Assembly (NCBI GenBank): GCA_938043965.1
Contig: CALIQQ010000010.1
Coordinates: 1-55,888 of the forward strand
Direction: 5' to 3'
DNA from: an uncultured Candidatus Saccharibacteria bacterium
Lineage (GTDB): Bacteria > Patescibacteriota > Saccharimonadia > Saccharimonadales > Saccharimonadaceae
Length of the DNA: 55,888 nt
Shown one piece after another: positions 24,773 through 33,105 of the stretch (its first letter is position 1; each line of letters starts with the position of its first letter). The notes under the pieces were generated by a model that had not been told where the DNA came from, made no database searches, and saw nothing but the letters and a program-made list of their open reading frames with translations. The position numbers and the translations under genes are program-made.

Positions 24773-25831
24773 CTAGACGTGGCGCACTTTTTTACGAATA
24801 GATTCAATGATCCAAGTTTTAGCGTAGTACTGGGCTGGTTTTAAAATTAAATCATGAGCTGGAAGATATTTTAACTCGTCCACGCCAAAGCCGCGTTTAA
24901 ACACAGAGACCCCATAAAATCGGTGATTAGTGTCGTTCTCATCAACGATACCCCAAAAATTATAGCGTTTAATACCACGAGACCGAGCATCGCGCATTGC
25001 CTCAAGATGGAGTAAAGGCGCACCGGATAATTTCGTGCCAAGTTCAGAAGAAACGCCGTAGTGATAGCTGGCTTCATTGCCATAAAAAATCATGAAGTTT
25101 TGAGCAAGGATACTACTACCCTCGACACCGAGTTCTTGCATTTTTGCTGGGCTAATTTTAGCCGTATAGAGGACCGCTTCACCATTGGGAGCAAAAGCTT
25201 CAAATTGCTTCGTCAAAAAGTCCTCTGAGAAGGCATAAAAATCGTGGCGCTTAGCAGTCTGGAGCTGAATTTCATAAAAAGTTTTAATATCCTTTGGATC
25301 GGTGGATTTTTCAATCTCAATACCATTTTTCGCACCTTTACGAAGCGCACGACGCAAACGCTGACGCATACCAGCCAAAATCTCGTCTTCAGTTTTATTT
25401 AGATCTAGTACGCCAGCGTATTCAACCGAGAGATAGATTGGAGCTTTTTTGAAGCCAGCCTTTTTAAAAATCTGGCGGCTCAAATCGTCGTCTTCAATCT
25501 GTGGACGAACACGCACAAAAACACAGTTCAGTTTTTTACCCTGAAGCTTCATATCCTCAAAGATAGCCTTGACCAGGGCTTCATCTTGCCAGTCGAGTAG
25601 CGGTCCACCAGCGATAGCGAGATGACGACCACGCTTCGCAGCTTCAACCTCACCAGCATAGGCGGCTATAATCTTTCCTTTTTTTAGCGCAACTCGACGG
25701 ACGATATCATGACCACGATTTCGGTGAAATTCATAAAAGTCCCAGGATTGCAAAAAATTTGCGGCCTTATCGGCAGTCACGAAGTCATCCCAATCCGTCC
25801 GATTTGTTGCGTCTTTAATCTCAATTTTCAT
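24773..25831 (-). CDS. FemX/FemAB-like peptidyltransferase 1
   Basis: A 352-residue Fem-family transferase with two GNAT-like lobes. Features typical of the family are LQSWDFYEF near the N-terminus, the GGPLLDW substrate-wall segment, the paired helices MRQRLRRALRKGAKNGIEI, and the late YHYGVSS...PLLHLEAMRDARSRGIKRYNFWGI. Fem enzymes add amino acids from aminoacyl-tRNA to peptidoglycan stem peptides; bacterial relatives attach cross-bridge residues. It overlaps the second femX-like gene by 4 bases (ATGA) and ends the wall operon. Confidence 0.9.
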   Translation of the reverse strand: MKIEIKDATNRTDWDDFVTADKAANFLQSWDFYEFHRNRGHDIVRRVALKKGKIIAAYAGEVEAAKRGRHLAIAGGPLLDWQDEALVKAIFEDMKLQGKKLNCVFVRVRPQIEDDDLSRQIFKKAGFKKAPIYLSVEYAGVLDLNKTEDEILAGMRQRLRRALRKGAKNGIEIEKSTDPKDIKTFYEIQLQTAKRHDFYAFSEDFLTKQFEAFAPNGEAVLYTAKISPAKMQELGVEGSSILAQNFMIFYGNEASYHYGVSSELGTKLSGAPLLHLEAMRDARSRGIKRYNFWGIVDENDTNHRFYGVSVFKRGFGVDELKYLPAHDLILKPAQYYAKTWIIESIRKKVRHV

Positions 25832-26847
25832 GATAAATGCCTAATCTTCTTTCTTAATTCTTCAATAATTTTAGTAATGCGATATTTTAGTGGGTCAATC
25901 ACGATATCTTGAGCGGGAATATACTCAACCTGTTCACCACCAAAGCCAGTCTTAAAAGTGGTGACCTTAGCGTAACGATGATTCGGCTGGCTCGGAGGAG
26001 CGATTCCCCAGAGATTAAACCGGCTAAGTTTTTTAGATTGGTAATCCTTAATTGCCTGCCATAGCATAGCGTAGGCGCCTGGAGCCAGATGACCATATTT
26101 TGTGCTAGCAGCCTCAAAGTACTCAACTTCGCCACCATAGTCAAGAAAAAGCCCATAGTTTAACTTCGTACTAGCGGGAAGATAATCCCCCTCCGGCTTA
26201 CCCTCGAGGATTTTTTTACCGTCCGCAGTCAGATTAGTTGTGGTCTCAACATAATAAATTGTGGCATGTTCCTTAAAAATGTCATGATAGGCTTTTAGTT
26301 CGTCTAAGTTAGGCGGGATAAAGTTTTGGCGTTTAGCGGTTTCAAGCTGAACCTTATGAAATTCCTCAAAAAGGGCTTTGGAATTGCCTGATTTAACTCC
26401 TAGCTTCAGTTTCTCGGCGCGACGGACTTCATAGCGAGTCTGACGGCGCATATCAGAAAGTAGCTCTGATTCAGGCTTTCTAAGGTCTAGAATGACCGTA
26501 TTTTGGGCATGTAAATGGAATGGTGCTGGTTTTGCGCCAGTTTGAGCTACTAACTGAAGGTTTTCTGGGGTATTTTGAAGCTGTGGACGAAAACGGATAA
26601 AAACACAGTGCTCAGCTTTTGCAATTTGCTTGATTTCAGCAAAAACCGATTCGACCAGCGCCCGATTTTTCCAGTCAAGCAGAGGTCCCCCTGGAATTTC
26701 GAGATAACGGCCGCGCTTGGCATCTTTAATAATCATGAGAACTGTTACGCCAGACACAATTTCCTTCAAAATAACACGATGTCCGACTTTTTCGGCGGTT
26801 TTACCCCATTCGGGTGATTGTAGAAAGTTTCCCTCCTCGTTATTCAC
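25828..26847 (-). CDS. FemX/FemAB-like peptidyltransferase 2
   Basis: A 339-residue paralogue of the neighbouring gene. It keeps FLQSPEWGKTAEKVG, GGPLLDWKNR, MRRQTRYEVRRAEKLKLGV and the C-terminal PGAYAMLWQAIKDYQSKKLSRFNLWGI, all at matching positions. Two Fem enzymes in a row suggest addition of two residues, or of one residue to two acceptors, as in two-step cross-bridges. It overlaps the aminotransferase gene by 8 bases and its sister by 4. Confidence 0.9.
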   Translation of the reverse strand: MNNEEGNFLQSPEWGKTAEKVGHRVILKEIVSGVTVLMIIKDAKRGRYLEIPGGPLLDWKNRALVESVFAEIKQIAKAEHCVFIRFRPQLQNTPENLQLVAQTGAKPAPFHLHAQNTVILDLRKPESELLSDMRRQTRYEVRRAEKLKLGVKSGNSKALFEEFHKVQLETAKRQNFIPPNLDELKAYHDIFKEHATIYYVETTTNLTADGKKILEGKPEGDYLPASTKLNYGLFLDYGGEVEYFEAASTKYGHLAPGAYAMLWQAIKDYQSKKLSRFNLWGIAPPSQPNHRYAKVTTFKTGFGGEQVEYIPAQDIVIDPLKYRITKIIEELRKKIRHLS

Positions 26848-28006
26848 TTTTTACTCCTTGATATTGATGTTTTTTAATAATTTGACGAGCCGGCTCTAGA
26901 GACTTAGCGGGATAATGCGTTGGTAAATTGACTATATGTTTAGCAATCTCAACTGCCACCGGGCATTCAGCAGGAACATAGCCAGATTTTTTAAAGTAGC
27001 GGTCAGGCGAAACTGGCGTATCATACCAGATGTCATTCATAATATAGCCCTTTTTCGCTAATTCCGCCAGGACGACTGCGCGATTTTCGACAAAGTAAAA
27101 TTCACGAAGTGGTGGGCGATTTTTTGGAAGTTCTATAAGCTGTTTTAGCGCTAGCTTAGCCTGCCAGTCAGTGAGTCTAAAACTAGGGTTCAACTCAGCA
27201 TCGGCCGAGCGCTTAATTTGGTGCGTTTTCAGGAGAAAGCCGGTGAAGAGCTTTCCAAGGTGCAATGGATAGAGTAGTCGAATAAGCGCCCCTAACAAAG
27301 GGTAGAATCGATCGCGCAATCGATCGCTCATCTTAGGTAATAATGTCGGCGGCTTCGGTGGTTTTATAGCTCTAACTTCTTGCTGATCGTCATCAATATT
27401 AGCTAAGGTAGTAGCACGCAGAACCAGGGCGCCACCTGAAATAGTGTCAATTGATTTACCCTTACCAAAACTTAGAATAGCAAAATCGCCGACCGTACCA
27501 GCCTCTTTGCCATTCGCATAGCTAATACCAGCGCAGTGAGCTAGGTCTTCAATTAGAATTAAGCCGTGCTTTTTCGTAACAGCTTGAATCGAGTCAAGCT
27601 CCGCTGGATAGCCGAGGTTATTTTGGACAATCACAGCCTTTATATTTTTATGCTGCTTCAGGGTTTTTTCGAGAGTTGCACCGTTAAAATGCAGAGTTTT
27701 TGGGTCAATATCGGCAAAAATTGGAGTAAAACCAGCCTTTTTCACGGCTTCGACCACAGCATAACAAGTCAGAGAAGTGATTACGATCCCTGGCTGTTCT
27801 CCGCTACGTTTCGGCACGACAGCCTTAATACCACAAGAGAGAGCGGTGCGACCATTTTGGTAAAGTAAGACGTTTGATTCTGGCACTTGATAGCGTGAAG
27901 CTAAATGCTTAATTAGGGCGTCGAAATCAGCTTTTTTACCACATGCAAAGAGATGTTTTAGAATTTTGCCACGATAATTAGCGGCTTGACCGAGAAAATA
28001 CATCAT
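26840..28006 (-). CDS. DegT/DnrJ/EryC1-family PLP aminotransferase
   Basis: A 388-residue fold-type I PLP protein of the sugar-aminotransferase family. NGRTALSCGI near residue 51 binds the cofactor phosphate, IEDLAHCAG holds the pyridine-ring aspartate (Asp154), and SFGKGKSID carries the probable Schiff-base lysine (Lys184). Relatives transaminate nucleotide-linked keto-sugars for glycans and lipid A. Inside a wall operon it could make an amino sugar or an unusual amino donor; both ideas are inference. Starts by ATGA overlap with the hydrolase stop. Confidence 0.87.
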   Translation of the reverse strand: MMYFLGQAANYRGKILKHLFACGKKADFDALIKHLASRYQVPESNVLLYQNGRTALSCGIKAVVPKRSGEQPGIVITSLTCYAVVEAVKKAGFTPIFADIDPKTLHFNGATLEKTLKQHKNIKAVIVQNNLGYPAELDSIQAVTKKHGLILIEDLAHCAGISYANGKEAGTVGDFAILSFGKGKSIDTISGGALVLRATTLANIDDDQQEVRAIKPPKPPTLLPKMSDRLRDRFYPLLGALIRLLYPLHLGKLFTGFLLKTHQIKRSADAELNPSFRLTDWQAKLALKQLIELPKNRPPLREFYFVENRAVVLAELAKKGYIMNDIWYDTPVSPDRYFKKSGYVPAECPVAVEIAKHIVNLPTHYPAKSLEPARQIIKKHQYQGVKSE

Positions 28007-28686
28007 TTTTCCAAATTCTCCAACACCCTATTGATTGCTCGAGCGAGACCGGATGGGTCAACGATATATGGGGCATGATTCCAATTGCGATAAGTTTGAA
28101 GGGTAGCATCAGGAAGGGCGGCCTGAAGCTTTTTAGCCTGCCTTAATGGGGTGACTGTGTCTTTTTCACCCCAAAGGATACTGACTGGAGTTTTTACTTG
28201 CCCCAATTTCAGATGCTTATCAGATTCAAGCATATTAGATAGAGTCTGCTTCATATGCTCTGGCGCACGTTCATAATCTGCTGCACCGATCAGTTTATGA
28301 AAAACTTTGCGTAACATTGCCGATTTTTTCAGAGGAGCTGATAGTTTTGAGGCTGCCTTCAGCAGATCACGCTTGCGTGATTTTTCATAGACACCGGCGG
28401 AGTTTAACAATATGAGATGTTTTAGCTTATCTGGGTGTTTTACACTGAGGTTCAAGAGAATGCGACCGCCATTACTGTGCCCAAGCGCAATCGCGCCAGC
28501 CGGCAGCTGCTGATTTGCCCAATCAACATATTCGTCAATAGTCCAAACTTGATTTGAATTAGCAGTCAGACCTGGTACATGCAACATTTCCGCCGTCACA
28601 CCGTATTCGGTTTTGAGTAATTCAAGAGTTTTTGCCCAAGGCTCAACGGTATAAGTCCATCCGTGTATAATGTAGAGTTTTTTCAT
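28003..28686 (-). CDS. alpha/beta hydrolase
   Basis: A 227-residue alpha/beta-hydrolase. The oxyanion HGW comes early (residues 8-10), the nucleophile elbow is GHSNGG (Ser71), the acid lies in WGEKDTVTPL near residue 173, and the histidine in NWNHAPYI near 203. There is no signal peptide, so it acts in the cytoplasm. The fold allows esterase, thioesterase, amidase or acyltransferase chemistry. It starts 4 bases after the MurF-like gene and overlaps the aminotransferase, so its substrate is probably a wall precursor or side-chain intermediate. Confidence 0.85.
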   Translation of the reverse strand: MKKLYIIHGWTYTVEPWAKTLELLKTEYGVTAEMLHVPGLTANSNQVWTIDEYVDWANQQLPAGAIALGHSNGGRILLNLSVKHPDKLKHLILLNSAGVYEKSRKRDLLKAASKLSAPLKKSAMLRKVFHKLIGAADYERAPEHMKQTLSNMLESDKHLKLGQVKTPVSILWGEKDTVTPLRQAKKLQAALPDATLQTYRNWNHAPYIVDPSGLARAINRVLENLEK

Positions 28687-28690
28687 GATT

Positions 28691-29983
28691 TTATGAGTCC
28701 AATCCCCGATTTTTACGGCGTTTTATGGCAGCTTTTTCACGGCGAGGCAGTTTTTTCGCATCAGCCGGGTTTTTCAATAGTTTTTCAATAATCCATTCAA
28801 GATATTGAGAACCTTTAAACACAATAGTTTCGCCACCCTTGATATTTTCCTCAATAAACTTCAAGGCCTCACGAGGTTCGTTCGTAGTGTAAACTGGAAT
28901 ATGCTGTTTAATTAGCAGTGGGGCGGTATAGTCCCTCGTGCGACGACCCAGTAAAACAATCTGAGCTGGTTTTACTTTTATTAGTGCTGCCGCCAACTTC
29001 TCATGCTCTTCCTTCTCGATTGAGCCCTGTTCGACCATATCGCCAATTACCAGCCACTTTGGCTCCTCTTTAATTTGAGCGGCCATGTCCATAATCGACT
29101 CCATTGAGATTAGATGAGCATTATACGAGCTATCAATAATCTTAAGTCCATGTTTACCCTCGAAATAAGAGTTGCGACCTGGAGGCAGAGGCATTTTCTT
29201 AAAATCGGTTTTTAATTTTACGCCGAGATATTCACAGAGGGCCTTAAGTTGAACTAGCTGAATAGCGATGTTGTCTGGCATTGGATTATAAAAGTGGAAG
29301 TTAGTTTCGCCAATAGTAAAATCAGTATGATCGGCTGCAACGTTATAGTTTTTACACTCAGATTTATAACATGGTATCACCTCAGCCTTAATACTGTGAT
29401 GCAATTTAATCTTTTCGCAAGCTTTTACCATTAACGGGACATCGCCGTCAATAAAAATTTTCGAGGTAGTGTACTGGGGGAGCATAGCGAATTCATGAGT
29501 GATAGCTTTATCAATAGTTTCAAAGATGCCAGCCTCAACCTGAGCCTCAAATTGAATGGCATGAGAACGGCCAAGCGTTACCCAAATGGTCACCTCTGGG
29601 CGCAACCATTTGGCCAAGAACTCTGCCTCGTGCGGGCGTTCGCCGTCAATTTCTACCACATAATAGGTTTCAGTTCGGCGATAAAAAAGTGATTTAATTG
29701 GTACGGCAAGAATAAGGTAGAGCCAACGTAGTTTAGAACCCCGAACACCTTTTAGCCCAACCAAATCAAAGGCGATACCAAAGGCGGAGTTTGCATCATG
29801 AGAATAATGTGCGCTAGAGCCTAGCTCCTGCTCAATTAGATGCAACATGGTAGTTTTACCAACCGAGCCGGTGACTGCGATCACCCTTGGATGCCAACGC
29901 CGAAACGCATGGTTAGCAAAAAACCGAAAATATCCAGCCACAGTAAAGTAAAAGCGCTTTTTAAAACGCATAATAGTTGTCAT
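28691..29983 (-). CDS. MurF-like Mur ligase
   Basis: A 430-residue Mur ligase. An N-terminal amphipathic, aromatic stretch (residues 5-30) comes before the ATP P-loop VTGSVGKTT. The central domain has the ribose-contact motif DSSYNAHLISM, where MurF usually has DSYNANP. The C-terminal domain contains the IVLLGRRTRDY and FKGSQYLEWI segments. A full MurF uracil-binding N-domain is missing, so it may act on another acceptor. It starts leaderless, 6 bases after TGA-TATAAT, and heads the five-gene operon. Confidence 0.87.
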   Translation of the reverse strand: MTTIMRFKKRFYFTVAGYFRFFANHAFRRWHPRVIAVTGSVGKTTMLHLIEQELGSSAHYSHDANSAFGIAFDLVGLKGVRGSKLRWLYLILAVPIKSLFYRRTETYYVVEIDGERPHEAEFLAKWLRPEVTIWVTLGRSHAIQFEAQVEAGIFETIDKAITHEFAMLPQYTTSKIFIDGDVPLMVKACEKIKLHHSIKAEVIPCYKSECKNYNVAADHTDFTIGETNFHFYNPMPDNIAIQLVQLKALCEYLGVKLKTDFKKMPLPPGRNSYFEGKHGLKIIDSSYNAHLISMESIMDMAAQIKEEPKWLVIGDMVEQGSIEKEEHEKLAAALIKVKPAQIVLLGRRTRDYTAPLLIKQHIPVYTTNEPREALKFIEENIKGGETIVFKGSQYLEWIIEKLLKNPADAKKLPRREKAAIKRRKNRGLDS

Positions 29984-29989
29984 GAGATA

Positions 29990-29998
29990 ATTATATCA
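29990..29998 (-). promoter_or_regulatory. wall-operon extended -10, leaderless start
   Basis: Minus-strand TGA-TATAAT, with the -10 at 29990-29995, then 6 bases to the ATG of the MurF-like gene. This is the only promoter I see for the five genes 24773-29983. Confidence 0.7.
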
Positions 29999-30031
29999 TA
30001 AAAATTTTGGCTGGCAGAGGCGTAGCTAGCT

Positions 30032-31114
30032 TTAGTTTTGGGATTTTTTAGCAGATAGATAACATTTTTTTAGGTTTAAGCAAAATTGGCAAAGACACGG
30101 GGTAATTTTAGCCTTGAAGAAATGAGTGGCGAGATAGAGCATAACAAAGATAGAAAGGTTGAGCGACAGGCGGATGAAGCACTTCAGCCCAACATTTGGA
30201 GTGATGTCCCAAAAAAAGAAAACTGAGGTATCAAGACAATGAATGAGATAGATTAGTAGTGTATTTTGGCCAATGAAGACCAAGCCATTCACGATATTTT
30301 GCTGAAATCCTTTAGCTTTCTTAGCTGACTCTTCAAGCATCATCATGAAATTACAAACCATAAAGACCCCAGCCAGTGATTCCAGAATACTGATTTCATA
30401 GCCAGCATAAAAACGAGTATAGAGCTCGATAAAATCACCTCTTAACGCACGACCAAGCCAGTAGAAGAAAGCGACAATCACAAGCGGTAAAGTGTATTTT
30501 TTTAAGAGACCTTCATATTCGCGCCAGAGGATGCCGATTTGAATAAACATCATGCCGACAAAGATGAGATCAAGATAGGGCAGCAGGTGGATCTTCGAGA
30601 CCCCAAGATAGACGCCGAGCCCGCCAAGAGCAAAGTTCATGAGGTAATTTTTCTCCGACTTAATCACAATATTAATAATATCCATCAAAACTTTTGCGTA
30701 AAAAAGTGCTATCACAAACCAAACGGTAGTTAGATTATAGAGACTCGGATCGGTCGGTTGAGGCAAGATGAAGTATTGGCGAATAATGTAGAGCATTTTA
30801 GAAGGCCAAAGATGGAGGCCGCCAAAACGCAGGGCCTCATAGGCCGCAAAGATCGCTAAAACCACTAGAACTGGCACAATCATTGCTAAAATGTTCTTTT
30901 TTAGGCGTTTAAAAAAGGTCGTCCAATCAGTCGCGAGCCTCGTAGTGTAGCCCGACAGAATAAAGAAGATTGGCATGTGCACCGAAAAAATAGCGATGCG
31001 CAGTTTGCTGCCAATTTCGATAGTGTGCGAGACTGGCACACTTAAGATTGCTAGAGCTTTTGCGATATCAATCCACAAAATACGCTGCTTAACTTTAGGT
31101 TTTACCTCCTTCAT
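30032..31114 (-). CDS. acyltransferase-3 family membrane protein
   Basis: A 360-residue integral membrane protein with about ten hydrophobic helices. The N-terminal WIDIAKALAILSVPVSHTI carries the family's catalytic-type histidine after the first helix, and SVHMPIFFILSGYTTRL matches the second conserved block. Such enzymes O-acetylate or otherwise acylate surface polysaccharide, peptidoglycan or lipids. The ATG is 7 bases after TGC-TATACT with no Shine-Dalgarno sequence upstream. The reverse direction of the nearest terminator (31213-31241) isolates it from rpsJ. Confidence 0.88.
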   Translation of the reverse strand: MKEVKPKVKQRILWIDIAKALAILSVPVSHTIEIGSKLRIAIFSVHMPIFFILSGYTTRLATDWTTFFKRLKKNILAMIVPVLVVLAIFAAYEALRFGGLHLWPSKMLYIIRQYFILPQPTDPSLYNLTTVWFVIALFYAKVLMDIINIVIKSEKNYLMNFALGGLGVYLGVSKIHLLPYLDLIFVGMMFIQIGILWREYEGLLKKYTLPLVIVAFFYWLGRALRGDFIELYTRFYAGYEISILESLAGVFMVCNFMMMLEESAKKAKGFQQNIVNGLVFIGQNTLLIYLIHCLDTSVFFFWDITPNVGLKCFIRLSLNLSIFVMLYLATHFFKAKITPCLCQFCLNLKKCYLSAKKSQN

Positions 31115-31121
31115 ATATTTC

Positions 31122-31130
31122 AGTATAGCA
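31122..31130 (-). promoter_or_regulatory. acyltransferase extended -10, leaderless start
   Basis: Minus-strand TGC-TATACT, with the -10 at 31122-31127, and 7 bases to the ATG. Confidence 0.65.
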
Positions 31131-31212
31131 TGGTTTAATTAAAAAACTCAAAATTATAGTAAACTAGTAGCATTATTTAAGATTAGGGATGGCTTATAAA
31201 TATCTTTACAAC

Positions 31213-31241
31213 AAAAAACGAGCCTTGTTGGCCCGTTTTTT
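31213..31241. terminator. terminator after rpsJ
   Basis: AAAAAACG and CGTTTTTT arms enclose GC-rich, partly mismatched stem bases, with T-runs on both strands. It lies 16 bases after the rpsJ stop. Confidence 0.75.
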
Positions 31242-31256
31242 AGTATACTACATCGA

Positions 31257-31583
31257 TTACATCTTAATTTCAGCATCAACGCCAGACGGAAGAGAGAGAT
31301 TCTGAAGTGAATCAATGGTCTTTGGAGTAGCGTTGGAAATGTCGATAAGACGCTTGTGGACTTTCATTTCAAAAGCCTCACCGCCGGTTTTATAGACGTG
31401 TGGTGACTTTACCACCGTGAAGGTACTACGTTTGGTTGGTAGAGGCACTGGACCACTAACAGTAGCGCCGGTACGGATTGCAGTATCGACGATTTGTTTT
31501 GCGCTTTGATCAATCACACGGTGATCATAAGCTTTAAGACGAATGCGGATTTTTAGTCCTTCGCTTTTCTTTGCTTCAGCCAT
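31257..31583 (-). CDS. rpsJ: 30S ribosomal protein uS10
   Basis: A 108-residue S10, also NusE, the partner of NusB in antitermination. KIRIRLKAYDHRVIDQSAKQIVDTA, GPVPLPTKRSTFTVVKSPHVYK and the C-terminal beta strand are typical. AGAAAGGA supports the start. It stands alone between two terminators with its own promoter, instead of leading the usual S10 operon; no rplC, rplD or other S10-operon gene is in this window. Confidence 0.96.
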   Translation of the reverse strand: MAEAKKSEGLKIRIRLKAYDHRVIDQSAKQIVDTAIRTGATVSGPVPLPTKRSTFTVVKSPHVYKTGGEAFEMKVHKRLIDISNATPKTIDSLQNLSLPSGVDAEIKM

Positions 31584-31659
31584 GAAGACTTCCTTTCTAG
31601 ACTTGATAACCTCGAAAGAATGGAGTTTTTCAAGTTTAATGTTATGTTGTTATGTTTTA

Positions 31660-31688
31660 ATTATACTATATTTTCGGTTTTCTGTCTA
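31660..31688 (-). promoter_or_regulatory. rpsJ promoter
   Basis: TAGACA (31683-31688), 17 bases, TATAAT (31660-31665) on the minus strand, directly after the tuf terminator. The leader of about 70 bases is A-rich. Confidence 0.7.
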
Positions 31689-31693
31689 GCTTC

Positions 31694-31721
31694 AAAAAAT
31701 CTCCCCGAAGAGAGATTTTTT
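31694..31721 (-). terminator. tuf terminator
   Basis: AAAAAATCTC / GAGATTTTTT with a TTCG-containing loop; the T-run works on both strands. It lies about 75 bases after the tuf stop. Confidence 0.88.
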
Positions 31722-31750
31722 GATTGAGGCGACAACACCTGAACCGACGG
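31721..31750 (-). repeat. remnant copy of a tuf 3' end
   Basis: These 30 bases match the end of tuf at 31806-31835 at 26 positions; the four differences are clustered in the middle. Read in the tuf frame they give PVGSGVVASIKK beside tuf's own TVGSGVITSIIK, so the changes are one silent and otherwise conservative (I to V, T to A). This looks like the tail of a diverged second tuf, with the body deleted. It is joined to the terminator. Confidence 0.7.
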
Positions 31751-31791
31751 GGCCGCTCGCCTGTCACAGACAGGCTTGCGGTAGAACCGTC
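31746..31791 (-). other. three-part hairpin in the tuf 3' untranslated region
   Basis: GACGG/CCGTC, CCGC/GCGG and GCCTGTC/GACAGGC nest in one arm with small internal loops and a three-base TGT loop. It lies between the tuf stop and the terminator and overlaps the tuf remnant. It has no T-run of its own, so it is more likely a stability or processing element than a terminator. Confidence 0.65.
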
Positions 31792-31797
31792 TTGCTA

Positions 31798-32982
31798 TTA
31801 TTTAATGATTGAGGTAATGACACCTGAACCGACGGTTCGTCCACCTTCGCGGATTGCGAAGCGGTCATTGTTGTTCATAGCAATTGGAGCAAGAAGTTTA
31901 ACCTTGAAGGTGACAGTGTCGCCTGGCATGACAATTTCTTTGTCTGCTGGGAGTTCAACTTCACCAGTAACGTCAGTAGTACGGAAGTAGAACTGTGGCT
32001 TGTAACCCTTTGAGAATGGAGTGTGGCGTCCGCCTTCTTCTTTCTTAAGGATGTAGACCTGGCCTTCAAATTCAGTATGTGGAGTAATTGAGCCTGGCTT
32101 TGCGATAACTTGGCCACGTTCAATTTGGTCACGCTCGATACCACGGAGGAGAAGACCTGCGTTGTCGCCTGCTTCACCTTCGTTGAGGGTTTTGTGGAAT
32201 GCTTCGATACCAGTAACGACTGACTTTTGAGTCTCACGAATGCCGACGATTTCAACTTCGTCGTTAATCTTAACGACACCTTGTTCGATACGACCGGTAG
32301 CAACAGTACCACGGCCTTTGATTGAGAAGACATCTTCGATTGGCATCAAGAATGGCTTAGCAAGATCGTGCTCTGGAATATCAAAGTATTCATCCATAGC
32401 GTGGACAAGATCCATGATAGCTTGTTCGTTATCAGCGTCGCCTTCGAGAGCTTTAACTGCAGAACCCTTAATGATTGGACAGTTGTCACCATCGAAACCA
32501 TATTTGTTAAGAAGTTCGCGAACATCCATTTCAACGAGCTCAACGAGTTCTGGATCAGCAAGGTCCATCTTGTTGAGGAAGACGATGATTTTTGGAACGT
32601 TCACCTGGTGAGCAAGAAGAACGTGCTCACGGGTTTGTGGCAAAGGACCATCGTTAGCAGCAACAACGAGGATAGCACCATCGATCTGAGCAGCACCGGT
32701 AATCATGTTTTTAATGTAGTCAGCGTGGCCTGGCATATCAACGTGTGCGTAGTGGCGTTTCTCTGATTCATATTCCTGGTGGGAAGTTGCGATAGTAATA
32801 CCGCGGGCTCTTTCCTCTGGAGCGTTATCAATTTGGTCGTAAGCGACAGCTTTGTTAACCTCTGAAGGGAGTTTTCGTGCGAGAACGTTTGTAATCGCAG
32901 CAGTAAGAGTAGTCTTACCGTGGTCAACGTGGCCCATAGTACCAACGTTAATGTGTGGTTTTGAACGGTCAAATTCAGCCAT
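31798..32982 (-). CDS. tuf: elongation factor Tu
   Basis: A 394-residue EF-Tu. G motifs are all present: GHVDHGKTT, DMPGH (the cysteine common at the second position is methionine), NKMD and the SAVKAL loop; domains 2 and 3 follow, ending GRTVGSGVITSIIK. I start it at MAEFDRSK (32982) behind AAAAGGAG; an in-frame extension of 20 codons upstream crosses that signal. It has its own promoter between fusA and tuf. Confidence 0.97.
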   Translation of the reverse strand: MAEFDRSKPHINVGTMGHVDHGKTTLTAAITNVLARKLPSEVNKAVAYDQIDNAPEERARGITIATSHQEYESEKRHYAHVDMPGHADYIKNMITGAAQIDGAILVVAANDGPLPQTREHVLLAHQVNVPKIIVFLNKMDLADPELVELVEMDVRELLNKYGFDGDNCPIIKGSAVKALEGDADNEQAIMDLVHAMDEYFDIPEHDLAKPFLMPIEDVFSIKGRGTVATGRIEQGVVKINDEVEIVGIRETQKSVVTGIEAFHKTLNEGEAGDNAGLLLRGIERDQIERGQVIAKPGSITPHTEFEGQVYILKKEEGGRHTPFSKGYKPQFYFRTTDVTGEVELPADKEIVMPGDTVTFKVKLLAPIAMNNNDRFAIREGGRTVGSGVITSIIK

Positions 32983-33056
32983 TCTTAGTTTTTCTCCTTT
33001 TATTATTTGCCTTGCGAGCACTATTATTAAACCATCCCACAAGGTCTGATGTTACT

Positions 33057-33085
33057 ATTCTACCCTATTTTTAAAGTGTTGTAAA
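33057..33085 (-). promoter_or_regulatory. tuf promoter
   Basis: TTTACA (33080-33085), 17 bases, TAGAAT (33057-33062) on the minus strand, so tuf can be transcribed apart from fusA. Confidence 0.7.
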
Positions 33086-33105
33086 GGTTTTTCACTATCA
33101 AACGC

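Noticed and set aside
31724..31990. Plus-strand open frame opposite the end of tuf
   Set aside because: It is the reverse of tuf and its 3' repeat, with no ribosome-binding site; the sense of the codons lies on the minus strand.
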